A stretch of DNA of 34,338 bases from Desulfobacteraceae bacterium (GCA_015493575.1 WGCX01000273.1:1-34338); one strand, 5' to 3'. Shown: positions 19,996 to 29,896, numbered from the stretch's first letter. Notes: generated by a model not told the origin, from the letters alone. Numbers and translations are program-made.

Positions 19996-20598
19996 TTATC
20001 CAATAAGCTCAAGGGCAAGATGAGACCAGAGTTCCATATTCATTAAGTCAAGATCTGAAGTTTTTTTCCATTGAAAATCCTTAAGTTCGTCACCGGGTAT
20101 AAATTGATCCGGCGTTTCCGTGATGAGTCTGAAAACCACTCCCATGTGAACACTTCCAACCTCGGTGTTCTCTTCGTTGATGATTCCAGCGAAAAAGGGC
20201 AGCTGATTTTTGGGTCTTAGTATCAGTTCTTCATCAAGTTCCCTTGCCATTCCTGCATAAAGAATTTTTTGGAAAGAAGCAGAACCGTCAAGATTGTCTT
20301 CAGGGTTAATATGCCCTCCAATACCGCATGACCAGAGATTATGGAGCCTTTTTTCCGTGCCATGCCTGTTGTAAATGGCAGTTTTTTTCCCTTTTTTTGT
20401 CTGCAGGACAATATATGGAATTATCTGTTTGAATGAAGGGTCTGTTTCTGCAGCATGACGGTTGACCCATTGGAATCCGGTTTTTTTGCATATATTATAA
20501 AAAATATTTTCTTCTAATTTTACAATATTTTTTCCCCCTACCCATTTTTCAGGGAGCAGTTTTCTCTGGATGCAGAGTATTTTTTCTTTTTTTTTCAT
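19996..20598 (-). CDS. NUDIX-like hydrolase
   Basis: IGGHINPEDN...ARELDEELIL resembles a Nudix box (GGxxxx..REL.EE); start MKKKEKILCIQRKLL. Confidence 0.7.
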   Translation of the reverse strand: MKKKEKILCIQRKLLPEKWVGGKNIVKLEENIFYNICKKTGFQWVNRHAAETDPSFKQIIPYIVLQTKKGKKTAIYNRHGTEKRLHNLWSCGIGGHINPEDNLDGSASFQKILYAGMARELDEELILRPKNQLPFFAGIINEENTEVGSVHMGVVFRLITETPDQFIPGDELKDFQWKKTSDLDLMNMELWSHLALELIG

Positions 20599-20621
20599 TT
20601 GTTTGAATCATCCTTTTTATA

Positions 20622-20680
20622 GATAACGGCCATGAGGCACAAGCTGAACTGTGCTGCAGGAGATAAGATACTTCAGTGCC
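20622..20680 (+). repeat. Repeat family A copy A5
   Basis: agataacggccatgaggcacaagctgaactgtgctgcagg matches A4 (gccatggggccaagctgaactatgttacag). Confidence 0.7.
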
Positions 20681-20730
20681 CGCCATATTTTTTCCATTTA
20701 CTATAGCAAAATAAGTTTATGATCAATATC

Positions 20731-20750
20731 TTTAAAATTTTCGATCCTAA
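20731..20750 (+). repeat. Border motif TTTAAAATTTTCGATCCTAA
   Basis: Exact 20-mer match to 11097-11116. Confidence 0.8.
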
Positions 20751-20839
20751 GTTGATATATTGTTGACATAAAAGATAATTGAACTATTATTAAGGATTTA
20801 TGATCTATAAATAATATAATTTAAATATATTTATGTATT

Positions 20840-20912
20840 TCCAAAGCGGTCCATGCCCGCAACCCATTTACCTCTCACGAATTTCCTGTTTTTGTACAGG
20901 AATAGAGGAAAA
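20840..20912 (-). repeat. Repeat family C copy C2 with hairpin
   Basis: Reverse complement ttcctctattcctgtacaaaaacaggaaattcgtgagaggtaaatgggttgcgggc...cgctttgg aligns to 7063-7130; hairpin TTCCTGT 20883-20889 / ACAGGAA 20896-20902. Confidence 0.55.
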
Positions 20913-20944
20913 AGGCACTAATGAAATACGCAAGGAGAAGAAAT

Positions 20945-21415
20945 ATGAAACAGAAATTTAGATTTGAGATTGATCATGACAATGATATTCTAACCCTTTT
21001 TGAATCAGCAGAGGCTGATGCAGGTACATTTTTTCCTGTTCATAATGAAAAATACGGTTTAAAGGAAATAAAGGACATTGTTTATGGGGAGGGCAGAGAT
21101 GCATTTATCGAAAAATTGAGGAAAAAAAATCTTTTCCCCCCCTTTGACCTTGCTTCCAAGCTTTTTGATACTGTTAAAGAATTTTTTGAGAGTGGAACGG
21201 AAAATAAGCTTGTTGTCGATTATGATGATGCTGAATCATTTCCGGTACTGGAAGCAGAAATAGAAGATGAGATAGAGGAGATTGATGAAATCGTTGAGGT
21301 TGATAAACTTCTCGATGAAGACGGAAGTGTAAGTGAGGATGATATCAAGGAAATAGATTCCGATGATGATACACCAAAATTCAAACTGGAAGATAACTCT
21401 GAATTTGAGAAGTAA
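20945..21415 (+). CDS. Hypothetical protein with acidic low-complexity C-terminus
   Basis: RBS caaggagaagaaatATG; C-terminus EAEIEDEIEEIDEIVEVDKLLDEDGSVSEDDIKEIDSDDDTPKFKLEDNSEF; directly upstream of argS. Confidence 0.75.
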   Translation: MKQKFRFEIDHDNDILTLFESAEADAGTFFPVHNEKYGLKEIKDIVYGEGRDAFIEKLRKKNLFPPFDLASKLFDTVKEFFESGTENKLVVDYDDAESFPVLEAEIEDEIEEIDEIVEVDKLLDEDGSVSEDDIKEIDSDDDTPKFKLEDNSEFEK

Positions 21416-21424
21416 AAATATATA

Positions 21425-23095
21425 ATGAAAAATACAATAAAAAAAATTATCCTTAAAGGTGCTGAAAAAGCATTTAAAAAAGGCCTGCTTAAATCTGATA
21501 ATTTTCCTGAAATGGAAATAGAAGAGCCCAAACATGATGCTCATGGTGATTTTTCTACTAATTTTGCCATGGTTTCTGCATCTGTTCAGAAAATGGCACC
21601 AGGGAAAATAGCCGAGGCCATTGTAGCTTCCATGGATGATTTTCAGGGTATTATAGACAAAACTGAGATTGCGGGCCCTGGATTCATTAATTTTTTCTTA
21701 ACCGATGACGCGTGGTACCCTGTATTAGAGGATATATTTAAAAAAGATTTCCAATACGGGAGTTCTGATTCAGGTAAGGGCAGGAAAGTTCAGGTTGAAT
21801 TTGTCAGTGCCAATCCAACAGGGCCATTGCACATCGGCCATGGCCGTGGTGCCGCAATTGGAGATTCCGTGGGGAATATACTTTCATTTGCAGGTTATGA
21901 AGTAGAAAAGGAGTATTATATAAATGATTCGGGAAGGCAGATCAGGACCCTTGGCCTTTCCGTATGGCTTCGATTAAATGAAATTACCGGTAAAAAAGTT
22001 GATTTCCCCGATGACTGTTACCAGGGAGATTATATAAGGGAAATTGCAGCTGAATTGAACGAACTCAAAGGAGATGATCCTGCACTGCAGAATAAAGATG
22101 ACGGTGTTTTGATATGTGCGAGATATGCAGCTGACAAAATTCTTAATAATATAAAACAGGATTTGTCCTGTTTTGGCGTGAAATTTGATAAATGGTTCAG
22201 TGAACAGAGCCTGTACGATTCAAAAAAAGTCTGGAACACCATTGAAGATTTTAAGAACAGGGACCTTATATATGAAAAAGACGGGGCACTTTGGTTCAGA
22301 ACAGAAAAATTCGGAGATGAAAAAGACAGAGTAGTGGTGAGAAATAATGGGCTTACGACATATTTTGCCTCTGATATTGCCTATCACATGGAAAAATTTG
22401 AACGTGGATTTGACAGGGTCATTGATGTCTGGGGAGCTGATCATCACGGTTATGTAAAAAGAATTAATGCATCCATAGATGCTGCAGGCGGGAAAAGTGA
22501 GAATTTTGATGTTATACTGGTTCAGCTTGTCAATCTGCTGAGAGGTGGTGAGCCCGTTGCCATGTCAACAAGATCAGGGCAGTTTGTCACATTAAAAGAT
22601 ATTGTTGATGAAGTTGGGAAAGATGCGGCAAGGTTTATTTTTCTAAGCAGGAGCTCTGACAGCGGCCTTGATTTTGACCTTGAACTGGCAAAACAGCAGA
22701 CCAGTGAGAATCCTGTCTATTATGTGCAGTATGTACATGCAAGGATAACCGGAATCCTTATAAAGGCTGATCGTGAAGGAATTATAAATGATGCTGCTTT
22801 AAACTGGACTTGTTATGCCTCAAAACTTAAAGAACCCGAAGAGATAAAACTTATCAGGATACTTGCCTCATTTCCTGAAGTTGTGGAAAAAAGTGCACGT
22901 GATCTTCATCCACACATTATTTTTACTTTTCTCATGAATCTTGCTTCTTCGTTTCATGGATATTACAACCGGCACAAAGTGATTACAGAGGACAGAGAGC
23001 TTACCATGGCAAGGCTCTGCCTGATTTCTGCCGTTAAAATCGTTATAAGAAACGCTCTTTGTCTGCTTGGTGTTTCAGCTCCTGAAAGAATGTAG
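21425..23095 (+). CDS. argS: Arginyl-tRNA synthetase
   Basis: [55 protein letters not shown], class I core. Confidence 0.97.
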   Translation: MKNTIKKIILKGAEKAFKKGLLKSDNFPEMEIEEPKHDAHGDFSTNFAMVSASVQKMAPGKIAEAIVASMDDFQGIIDKTEIAGPGFINFFLTDDAWYPVLEDIFKKDFQYGSSDSGKGRKVQVEFVSANPTGPLHIGHGRGAAIGDSVGNILSFAGYEVEKEYYINDSGRQIRTLGLSVWLRLNEITGKKVDFPDDCYQGDYIREIAAELNELKGDDPALQNKDDGVLICARYAADKILNNIKQDLSCFGVKFDKWFSEQSLYDSKKVWNTIEDFKNRDLIYEKDGALWFRTEKFGDEKDRVVVRNNGLTTYFASDIAYHMEKFERGFDRVIDVWGADHHGYVKRINASIDAAGGKSENFDVILVQLVNLLRGGEPVAMSTRSGQFVTLKDIVDEVGKDAARFIFLSRSSDSGLDFDLELAKQQTSENPVYYVQYVHARITGILIKADREGIINDAALNWTCYASKLKEPEEIKLIRILASFPEVVEKSARDLHPHIIFTFLMNLASSFHGYYNRHKVITEDRELTMARLCLISAVKIVIRNALCLLGVSAPERM

Positions 23096-23107
23096 GATAC
23101 GATTATT

Positions 23108-23899
23108 TTGGCCGGTAAAAAAATAACTGCCCGTAATTTGCTGAAGTATTCTGGTATTTTTCTACTCTGCGGCTGGATGTTTTTTCTCGGGGTGCTTGTG
23201 GGCAGGGGCACAGCTCCTGTGTCCTTTGATACGAAAAAATTTCAGGAAAAACTTGCAGAAATTGCAGGTGTCAAGGTAAATGAAAAAAAAATAGAGAAAA
23301 AATCCGGGCTTGATTTTTATGAAATGCTTAAAAAACCTGTATCAACCATGGATGCAAAATTTCCTGAATCACTTGGAAAAGACGGTGCTAAGAATGATGG
23401 AGCTAAAGGAAACAGCAGAGGAAAAATTTCAGAAAAGAGCATACAAATAAAAAAAAGCAGAAAAACCATGAGTATGGCGCTGCTGCATGGGGGAAAAAAA
23501 AGGCATGAATCTGATTTAAAACCTGTAAATGGAAAAATAACGGCATTGTCTCTTAAAAATAATTTTCATATTCCAAAAAAGATCAAAAAATCAGAACAGA
23601 TCAATTCAAGTTATAAAAACATAAAACACGGTGAAGATTTTAATGCTGATGCTTCTGATGAAACTGTTGTATATACAATTCAGATTGCTGCATACAGAAA
23701 TTTAAATGATGCTTTGAAATTGATGGAAAACCTGAAGAAAAAGGGATATACAGCGTACAGAACCATGGGAAAAAAAGGAGATAAGCTCTGGCACCGTGTG
23801 AGAATAGGTTCTTTTGTGAACAGGAAAAAAGCGATGCAGTTTGAGAAGCAGCTGGAATCAAAACAATTGAAAGGTATTATCGTAATAAAGGGTAAATAA
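23108..23899 (+). CDS. Membrane-anchored SPOR-domain protein
   Basis: N-terminal TM (YSGIFLLCGWMFFLGVLVGRG), Lys-rich linker, C-terminal SPOR-like TIQIAAYRNLNDALKLMENLKKKGYTAYR...HRVRIGSFVNRKKAMQFEKQL. TTG start. Confidence 0.82.
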   Translation: MAGKKITARNLLKYSGIFLLCGWMFFLGVLVGRGTAPVSFDTKKFQEKLAEIAGVKVNEKKIEKKSGLDFYEMLKKPVSTMDAKFPESLGKDGAKNDGAKGNSRGKISEKSIQIKKSRKTMSMALLHGGKKRHESDLKPVNGKITALSLKNNFHIPKKIKKSEQINSSYKNIKHGEDFNADASDETVVYTIQIAAYRNLNDALKLMENLKKKGYTAYRTMGKKGDKLWHRVRIGSFVNRKKAMQFEKQLESKQLKGIIVIKGK

Positions 23900-23950
23900 C
23901 TTTCCGGATGAATGGATAGAATAGTTCTTCTGTCAGGCTCAATGACACAA

Positions 23951-23980
23951 AAGATAAAAAAGGATAAAAAAGGATAAAAA
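23951..23980 (+). repeat. Three tandem 10-bp units over the gatC ribosome-binding region
   Basis: aagataaaaa aggataaaaa aggataaaaa directly before aATG of gatC. Confidence 0.85.
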
Positions 23981-23981
23981 A

Positions 23982-24269
23982 ATGAAAATTACAAAAGATG
24001 ATGTTGAGTACATAGCCCATCTTTCCCGCCTTGAAGTGGATGATGCATTAACGGAAAAATTTGCTGATCAGATAAGCAGAACCCTGAAATATATTGATAA
24101 ATTAAAGGATGTAGATGTCTCAGGGGTTCTTCCCGCATCCAATATTGTTTTTACAACTAATGTACTGAGGGAAGATGTGGAAAAAGAATCTCCGGGTCCT
24201 GAAGTTACACTTTCCAATGCACCTGAAAGGGATGATGATTTTTATACGGTTCCAAGAGTTGTGGGATAG
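23982..24269 (+). CDS. gatC: Asp/Glu-tRNA amidotransferase subunit C
   Basis: MKITKDDVEYIAHLSRLEVDD...LKYIDKLKDVDVSGVLP, 95 aa, followed by gatA. Confidence 0.95.
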   Translation: MKITKDDVEYIAHLSRLEVDDALTEKFADQISRTLKYIDKLKDVDVSGVLPASNIVFTTNVLREDVEKESPGPEVTLSNAPERDDDFYTVPRVVG

Positions 24270-24283
24270 AGGAGTGATATAAT

Positions 24284-25792
24284 ATGGATTTACATGAATT
24301 GACCATACACCAGGCAGAAGCACTTTTAAAAAAAAGAGAAATTTCTTCAAAAGAACTTGTTAAAGCTCTGCTTGAAAGAATTGACACCTTTGATGATACA
24401 ATTGGTGCATATTTAACAATTGATGAAAAAGGTGCATTAAAACAGGCTGAAGATGCAGATAAAAGGCTTGCAGATTTAACTCCGGACGCTTACGCTGCTG
24501 ATGATGCCCCGCCTCTGCTTGGAATCCCCATCGCCTTGAAAGATCTCCTCTGTACAAAGGGCTTAAAGACAACATGTGCATCTAAGATACTTGAAAATTT
24601 CGTTCCCCAATATGACAGCTTTGCAGTGTCTAAGCTGAAAAAAGCAGGTGCTGTTATTCTTGGAAAAACCAATATGGACGAATTTGCCATGGGATCTTCA
24701 ACGGAAAATTCCGGATTTAAACTGACAAGAAACCCCTGGAACCCTGACCATATTCCGGGTGGCTCAAGCGGAGGGTCTGCCGCCTCCATTGCTGCATGCA
24801 TGGCAACAGGATCCCTTGGAAGTGATACCGGCGGCTCCATCCGCCAGCCTGCTTCCCACTGCGGAGTTGTGGGCTTAAAACCGACCTATGGCAGGGTGTC
24901 AAGATTTGGTCTGGTTTCATATGCTTCTTCCCTGGATCAGATAGGCCCCATAACAAGGGATGTTAAGGATGCTGCTTTAATGATGAATGTTATTTCAGGC
25001 CATGATGAAATGGATTCCACATCTGCTGATATTGATGTGCCTGATTTTACATCGGGTCTTTCAATGTTTGAAAAAAACGGGCTTAAGGGAATGAAAGCCG
25101 GGATTCCAAAGGAATTTTTATCGGTGAAAGGGCTTGATCCCGATGTTGAGAAAGCTTTTATGAATTCAAAGAAGATACTTGAGAATCTCGGCGTTGAAAT
25201 AATTGAGGTTTCCCTGCCCCATACTGAATATACCATTGCAGCTTACTATGTAATAGCTCCTTCCGAGGCAAGTTCAAACCTTGCACGCTTTGACGGAGTT
25301 AAATACGGTTTCAGGGATAAAACCTGTGATAACCTTATTGATATGTATAAAAAAACCAAGTCAAAGGGCTTTGGCAATGAGGTGCAGCGCAGGATCATAA
25401 TCGGTACTTATGCACTTTCCGCAGGGTATTACGATGCATATTATGGCAGGGCATCAAAGGTGAGATCCCTTATCATGGATGATTTTAAAAATGCATTTAA
25501 GCAATGTGATATCATTATTTCTCCTGTGGCGCCTACCCCTGCATTTAAAATAGGTGAGCACATTGATGATCCACTTACAATGTATTTAAGTGATATTTTT
25601 ACCCTTTCTGCAAATATGGCGGGAATCCCCGGAATATCCATACCATGCGGATTATCATCAAAGGGGCTTCCAATAGGACTCCAGATGATGGCTGACCGCT
25701 TTGACGAATTAAGTCTTATAAGGGCAGGGTATGGATTTGAGCAGAATGTGAATTTAAGCATGAGATTTCCTGATCTGAAAAATCTGGGATAG
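24284..25792 (+). CDS. gatA: Asp/Glu-tRNA amidotransferase subunit A
   Basis: [91 protein letters not shown]. Confidence 0.97.
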   Translation: MDLHELTIHQAEALLKKREISSKELVKALLERIDTFDDTIGAYLTIDEKGALKQAEDADKRLADLTPDAYAADDAPPLLGIPIALKDLLCTKGLKTTCASKILENFVPQYDSFAVSKLKKAGAVILGKTNMDEFAMGSSTENSGFKLTRNPWNPDHIPGGSSGGSAASIAACMATGSLGSDTGGSIRQPASHCGVVGLKPTYGRVSRFGLVSYASSLDQIGPITRDVKDAALMMNVISGHDEMDSTSADIDVPDFTSGLSMFEKNGLKGMKAGIPKEFLSVKGLDPDVEKAFMNSKKILENLGVEIIEVSLPHTEYTIAAYYVIAPSEASSNLARFDGVKYGFRDKTCDNLIDMYKKTKSKGFGNEVQRRIIIGTYALSAGYYDAYYGRASKVRSLIMDDFKNAFKQCDIIISPVAPTPAFKIGEHIDDPLTMYLSDIFTLSANMAGIPGISIPCGLSSKGLPIGLQMMADRFDELSLIRAGYGFEQNVNLSMRFPDLKNLG

Positions 25793-25855
25793 ATTTTAAA
25801 CATAAACATCAGGTTAAAGGCCGGATTGTTTTTTTGTATTCGGATTGGAGATGAA

Positions 25856-25988
25856 ATAAGTTGAACAGAAATAGCGCAGAATTCCGGCCCATGTACAAGG
25901 CGCATTAAAGGTTGCATACTCGACGTATTTTTGCCTTTGATGCAACGAAGTAGATGAGCCGGAAGACAAGCAATCTCGTTCAACTTAT
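25856..25988. repeat. 133-bp element with three nested perfect inverted repeats
   Basis: ATAAGTTGAAC 25856-25866 / GTTCAACTTAT 25978-25988 (11 bp); TTCCGGC 25883-25889 / GCCGGAA 25958-25964 (7 bp); GTTGCAT 25911-25917 / ATGCAAC 25940-25946 (7 bp). Confidence 0.85.
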
Positions 25989-26005
25989 AAAATTTTCGAT
26001 CCTTA
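25986..26005 (+). repeat. Border motif variant TTATAAAATTTTCGATCCTTAA
   Basis: Shares AAAATTTTCGATCCT with the motifs at 11097 and 20731; overlaps the end of the 133-bp inverted-repeat element. Confidence 0.65.
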
Positions 26006-26043
26006 AAGGCATGACTATATTTTTGTATTAAGGAGATGCAGTT

Positions 26044-26220
26044 ATGACACATCCTCTTCCCGAAGGTGAAAATTTAAGAAAAGCTGTAAAATGGATATCA
26101 AATCAGAGAAAAGCTGATCCTGATCTGGATATTAAGGCCCTTGCAGAAAAGGCAAGTGTGCGTTTTGATTTAAGCCCCGGTGATTCAGAATTCCTTGCAA
26201 GGTTTTTAAAAGAATCTTAA
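26044..26220 (+). CDS. Small conserved-looking hypothetical protein, 58 aa
   Basis: Not in the supplied track: MTHPLPEGENLRKAVKWISNQRKADPDLDIKALAEKASVRFDLSPGDSEFLARFLKES*. RBS aaggagatgcagttATG. Confidence 0.75.
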   Translation: MTHPLPEGENLRKAVKWISNQRKADPDLDIKALAEKASVRFDLSPGDSEFLARFLKES

Positions 26221-26327
26221 ATTTTAATCCGTCCGGGTTTTATTTGTCCGGGTGAGAAACTGCTGCCGGGATGCCTTATAAATCGTCCTGGATCATATTT
26301 TGTTAAAAAAGGGCAGTGGGGTATAAA

Positions 26328-28256
26328 ATGTCCGATGTAAGAATACTTCCTGAAATTATTTCCAACAGGATTGCAGCAGGAGAGGTTGTTGAACGACCTG
26401 TATCCATTGTAAAAGAGCTTGTTGAAAACAGTCTTGATGCAGGTGCTGCAAGGATTACGGTTGAGGTTAACAGGGGGGGCAGAGACCTTGTGAGAGTGTC
26501 TGATGATGGTGAGGGCATGACAAGGGATAATGCACTGCTTGCCATTGAAAGATATGCAACAAGTAAAATATACTCAAATGATGATCTTTTTTCCATAAAG
26601 AGTTTCGGGTTCAGGGGAGAAGCGCTTCCATCCATTGCATCGGTCTCAAAGTTTTCCCTTGTCACAAGGGCAAAAGGCTGTGATTCCGGGACGAAAATTT
26701 TTATTAACGGCGGCAGGGTCGTGGATGTCTGTGATGTGGGTGCCCCGTTTGGTACTGAAATTGAGGTGAAGAATCTTTTTTTCAATACTCCTGTGCGGCG
26801 CAAATTTTTAAAATCCATAAATACGGAAATGGGACATATAGGTGATGCTTTTTCCGGTATGGCACTTGGGAATCCAGGTGTTGGATTCCGTTTGTTTCAT
26901 AATTCCCGCATGGTCAAGTCTTTTCTTCCTTCAGATGATCTGCTTAAAAGAACCGGGGATGTGTTTGGAAATGAGACTGTGAAGGATTTCTGTGATGTTT
27001 CCTTTAAAAGTCGCGATGTGAAGATCAATGGTTATGTTTCCAACCCTTCATTGACAAGAAGTACACCAAGAACGATCCGGCTGTTTGTCAATAACAGGAT
27101 GATAAGTGACAATGGTCTTGTTTCTGCCATATTTCGGGGATTTCAGGGCAGAATTATGAAGGGAAGATTTCCCATGGCCGTCCTTTTTATCAGTCTTCCG
27201 TTTGATGAAGTGGATGTTAATGTACATCCTGCAAAACTCATGGTCAGGTTTGCCCATCAGAACCATATTTACTCAACGGTTGTTGATGCTGTTAATGAGG
27301 CTCTGTGCAGTTCGGAGAAAAAAATATTTTCAGGCTCATTCGAACCCGGAACACAGGAAAATTTTGAAGCAGTTCAGCATGTAAAAGAGGAATTTAATGA
27401 TTTTACCGGCAGTTTTCCGTCAACAACAGGATTTAAAGATAAGAAAACAGTAAGCAAATCTGATAATCGAAAATTTGAGGAAAAAGCAAAACAGGAAAAG
27501 AAAAGTATTGCAGAGTCATCTTTTGTCTGGCGTGCCCATGACAATAAAGAGCATCAACCGGATATATCGGTTGAAAAATCTTTAAAACCGCTTTCAAAAC
27601 CGGAAATTTCAGAGCAAAGACAAACAACAGAGTCCTGGACAGAACAAAAATCAGATGATTTTTCCTTATCTTTCCATGTTACAGGCCAGGTGTTTGGCAC
27701 ATATATTGTCGCAGAATCAGGTAATGAGATGTTTCTTTTTGATCAGCATGCAGCCCACGAAAGAATCGTTTATGAAAAATTGAAAAAACGGTCTGAATCC
27801 TTTAAGCCTCCTTCCCAGAGCCTTATTGTGCCGGAAACACTGGAGCTTGGATTCAGGGAAGCTGACCTTCTTGAAAAAATAATGGACGATTTGACCTTGC
27901 TTGGTATAATTGTGGAACCGTTTGGAGGAACAGGTTTTATCGTTAAATCCGTTCCGGCAATTATTGATGACAGGCAGATCGGCCCTTTTATCAGGGAAAT
28001 GCTTGATAAAATTATTGAATCAGGGATAGATACAGGTGATGATATCCATAAGAGAAAATGGCTTGATGATGTGATGATCCTTATGGCATGCCATTCTGCC
28101 ATTCGTGCAAATCACAGCTTGAATTTAAGAGAGATGGAAAAGCTGATTAAAGATCTTGAAAAATGTGAGAATCCATTTCACTGTCCCCATGGCCGGCCCA
28201 CAAGGATTCAATGGTCAAAAACTGAAATTGAAAAGCGCTTTAAAAGAATAGTATAA
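26328..28256 (+). CDS. mutL: DNA mismatch repair protein MutL
   Basis: ILPEIISNRIAAGEVVERPVSIVKELVENSLDAGA, DDGEGM, FGFRGEALPSIASVS, NVHPAK; endonuclease motif DQHAAHERIVYE. Confidence 0.97.
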   Translation: MSDVRILPEIISNRIAAGEVVERPVSIVKELVENSLDAGAARITVEVNRGGRDLVRVSDDGEGMTRDNALLAIERYATSKIYSNDDLFSIKSFGFRGEALPSIASVSKFSLVTRAKGCDSGTKIFINGGRVVDVCDVGAPFGTEIEVKNLFFNTPVRRKFLKSINTEMGHIGDAFSGMALGNPGVGFRLFHNSRMVKSFLPSDDLLKRTGDVFGNETVKDFCDVSFKSRDVKINGYVSNPSLTRSTPRTIRLFVNNRMISDNGLVSAIFRGFQGRIMKGRFPMAVLFISLPFDEVDVNVHPAKLMVRFAHQNHIYSTVVDAVNEALCSSEKKIFSGSFEPGTQENFEAVQHVKEEFNDFTGSFPSTTGFKDKKTVSKSDNRKFEEKAKQEKKSIAESSFVWRAHDNKEHQPDISVEKSLKPLSKPEISEQRQTTESWTEQKSDDFSLSFHVTGQVFGTYIVAESGNEMFLFDQHAAHERIVYEKLKKRSESFKPPSQSLIVPETLELGFREADLLEKIMDDLTLLGIIVEPFGGTGFIVKSVPAIIDDRQIGPFIREMLDKIIESGIDTGDDIHKRKWLDDVMILMACHSAIRANHSLNLREMEKLIKDLEKCENPFHCPHGRPTRIQWSKTEIEKRFKRIV

Positions 28257-28295
28257 GGGGTTCTGAAAGATTTCAGCACATTATACGAGTTTATT

Positions 28296-28324
28296 CCCGG
28301 GCAGATGTAATATGTCTGCCCGGG
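28296..28324. terminator. Hairpin between convergent mutL and fadL (possible terminator)
   Basis: CCCGGGCAGA-tgtaatatg-TCTGCCCGGG perfect 10-bp stem; no clear T-tract on either side. Confidence 0.5.
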
Positions 28325-28357
28325 CTAATCCGGATCGGATCCGTTCCATGACCGTTA

Positions 28358-29683
28358 TTAAAATGTATAGGAGACAGTCAGACCATAACTAAAGATTGAT
28401 CCACTGCCTTTCAGATTAACTTGTGGATTGTTGCCAAGACCAGCATACGAGTGGTTCAGCCCATTGCTTTCCCCGCTTATTTTTCTGTCTTCCGTTGTCT
28501 TGACATATTGCACTACTCCATCAATAGTCCAGTGGCTGGCAAGATTGAGCCCAAACCCCATGCTGAAGGATTGTTTATCGCCATCTGGCCATGGTATGTC
28601 AAACGTTGAATCCGGGATTGGACTCGGGTCATAATAATAACCTGCCCTTAAAGTAAATATATTATTTACAAACCATTCTGTTCCAAGTTTCAATTGAAGA
28701 GTATTTTTCCAATTTCTTTGAATAACGTCTCTAATTCCAAGTTCTTTTACAGTTAGTGTCTGATTTTCTACAATATTCCAATGCGTCCAGACAAGGTCTG
28801 TTTCAATAGAGAATTTTTTATTCGGCAGATAACGCATTCCACATTGAACCTGTTCTGGGAAATCCACATCGTTTAAAGTAGCATGAAAACTTGTCTTTGT
28901 CGTAAAAGGCGGGACGTAAGCCTGCAAAAATGCTACACCTGGTCCCCTGAATTTAATATCACCATCGTAACTTGCACTTGTTCGACTTCTATAAGTTAGG
29001 CCAAAGCTCAGGTTACTAATTGGTTTGAACATAACACCAATATTATAAGAGTAGTTAGAATCATCATTAAGGTCCACATCTGCATATACAGGACTTCCGG
29101 TAAGTGCCGAAAACTTCAGAATCTGATATTTTTGTCCTGCTTCAGATTTTCCGAGGGATACGCCAAATCCAATTGACAATTTGCTGTTAATTTTATAGGC
29201 GATAGTCGGTGTTATGGCAATCCTGTCAATCCATGCTTCATAGGCGTTATAAGTACCAGGATTGCTAATATTGTTTTTTTGCCATTTCAGATCAAGGCCA
29301 AAAGGGGCATACAGTGCAATTCCTGCTGAAAGTTTATCTGACACAGGCATGGCAAAGCCTGCTGAAGGGACAATAAGATTCGGTGACGTATCTGACATTT
29401 TTTCCGGCCCAGAATTTGGAATAGCCGCGGAGTTTTTTACAGTATAATCGTCAATATTAAGATCAGGATTCAGCACAGCAAAACCTGTTGAAATAGTAGT
29501 GCTTTTAATTTGAGTTAAACCGGCTGGGTTGTAATACGGTGCATAGACGTCATCTGCATTGGCACTAAATGCTCCTCCAAGAGCGGTGGCTTTGGCTCCA
29601 ATGCCGTATGTGTCCATGTTGCCGGCCAATGCAATACCGCATGTGAAAAGATATACTGCTAACACCAATAGTAATTTTTTCAT
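28358..29683 (-). CDS. fadL: OmpP1/FadL/TodX-family outer-membrane transporter
   Basis: Signal peptide; MDTYGIGAKATALGGAFSANADDVYAPYYNPAGLTQIKST; SFGLTYRSRTSASYDGDIKF; C-terminal ...FSYGLTVSYTF aromatic end. Confidence 0.92.
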   Translation of the reverse strand: MKKLLLVLAVYLFTCGIALAGNMDTYGIGAKATALGGAFSANADDVYAPYYNPAGLTQIKSTTISTGFAVLNPDLNIDDYTVKNSAAIPNSGPEKMSDTSPNLIVPSAGFAMPVSDKLSAGIALYAPFGLDLKWQKNNISNPGTYNAYEAWIDRIAITPTIAYKINSKLSIGFGVSLGKSEAGQKYQILKFSALTGSPVYADVDLNDDSNYSYNIGVMFKPISNLSFGLTYRSRTSASYDGDIKFRGPGVAFLQAYVPPFTTKTSFHATLNDVDFPEQVQCGMRYLPNKKFSIETDLVWTHWNIVENQTLTVKELGIRDVIQRNWKNTLQLKLGTEWFVNNIFTLRAGYYYDPSPIPDSTFDIPWPDGDKQSFSMGFGLNLASHWTIDGVVQYVKTTEDRKISGESNGLNHSYAGLGNNPQVNLKGSGSIFSYGLTVSYTF

Positions 29684-29700
29684 CTTCTTTCCTCCCTTGT

Positions 29701-29714
29701 TAAATGATCATTTA
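29701..29714. promoter_or_regulatory. Perfect 14-bp palindrome in the fadL 5' region
   Basis: TAAATGATCATTTA equals its own reverse complement; lies just upstream of the fadL start and RBS-like aagggagg. Confidence 0.45.
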
Positions 29715-29896
29715 GAATTCTTGCGGACAATTATCATTGCTTCTGCAGGTAGCAAATAAAATCAACAACATAAACGACGTTTAAAAAAAACTTAAACAAT
29801 AGTCAAGATTTCAAATATATTTAATTTTGTTCAACAAATTTTTATAAAAGTGCAGTTTTAATTTAAATTTAAAATAATTATGCAATATAAAAAAAT

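Noticed and set aside
21220-21531. Serine-rich antisense ORF ([17 protein letters not shown]...SSSLNFGVSSSESISLISSS)
   Set aside because: Reverse complement of the acidic Asp/Glu-rich codons of the plus-strand CDS; composition artefact.
25441-26052. 203-aa minus-strand ORF spanning the gatA end and the inverted-repeat element
   Set aside because: Mostly antisense to gatA and crosses the structured repeat; no family resemblance.
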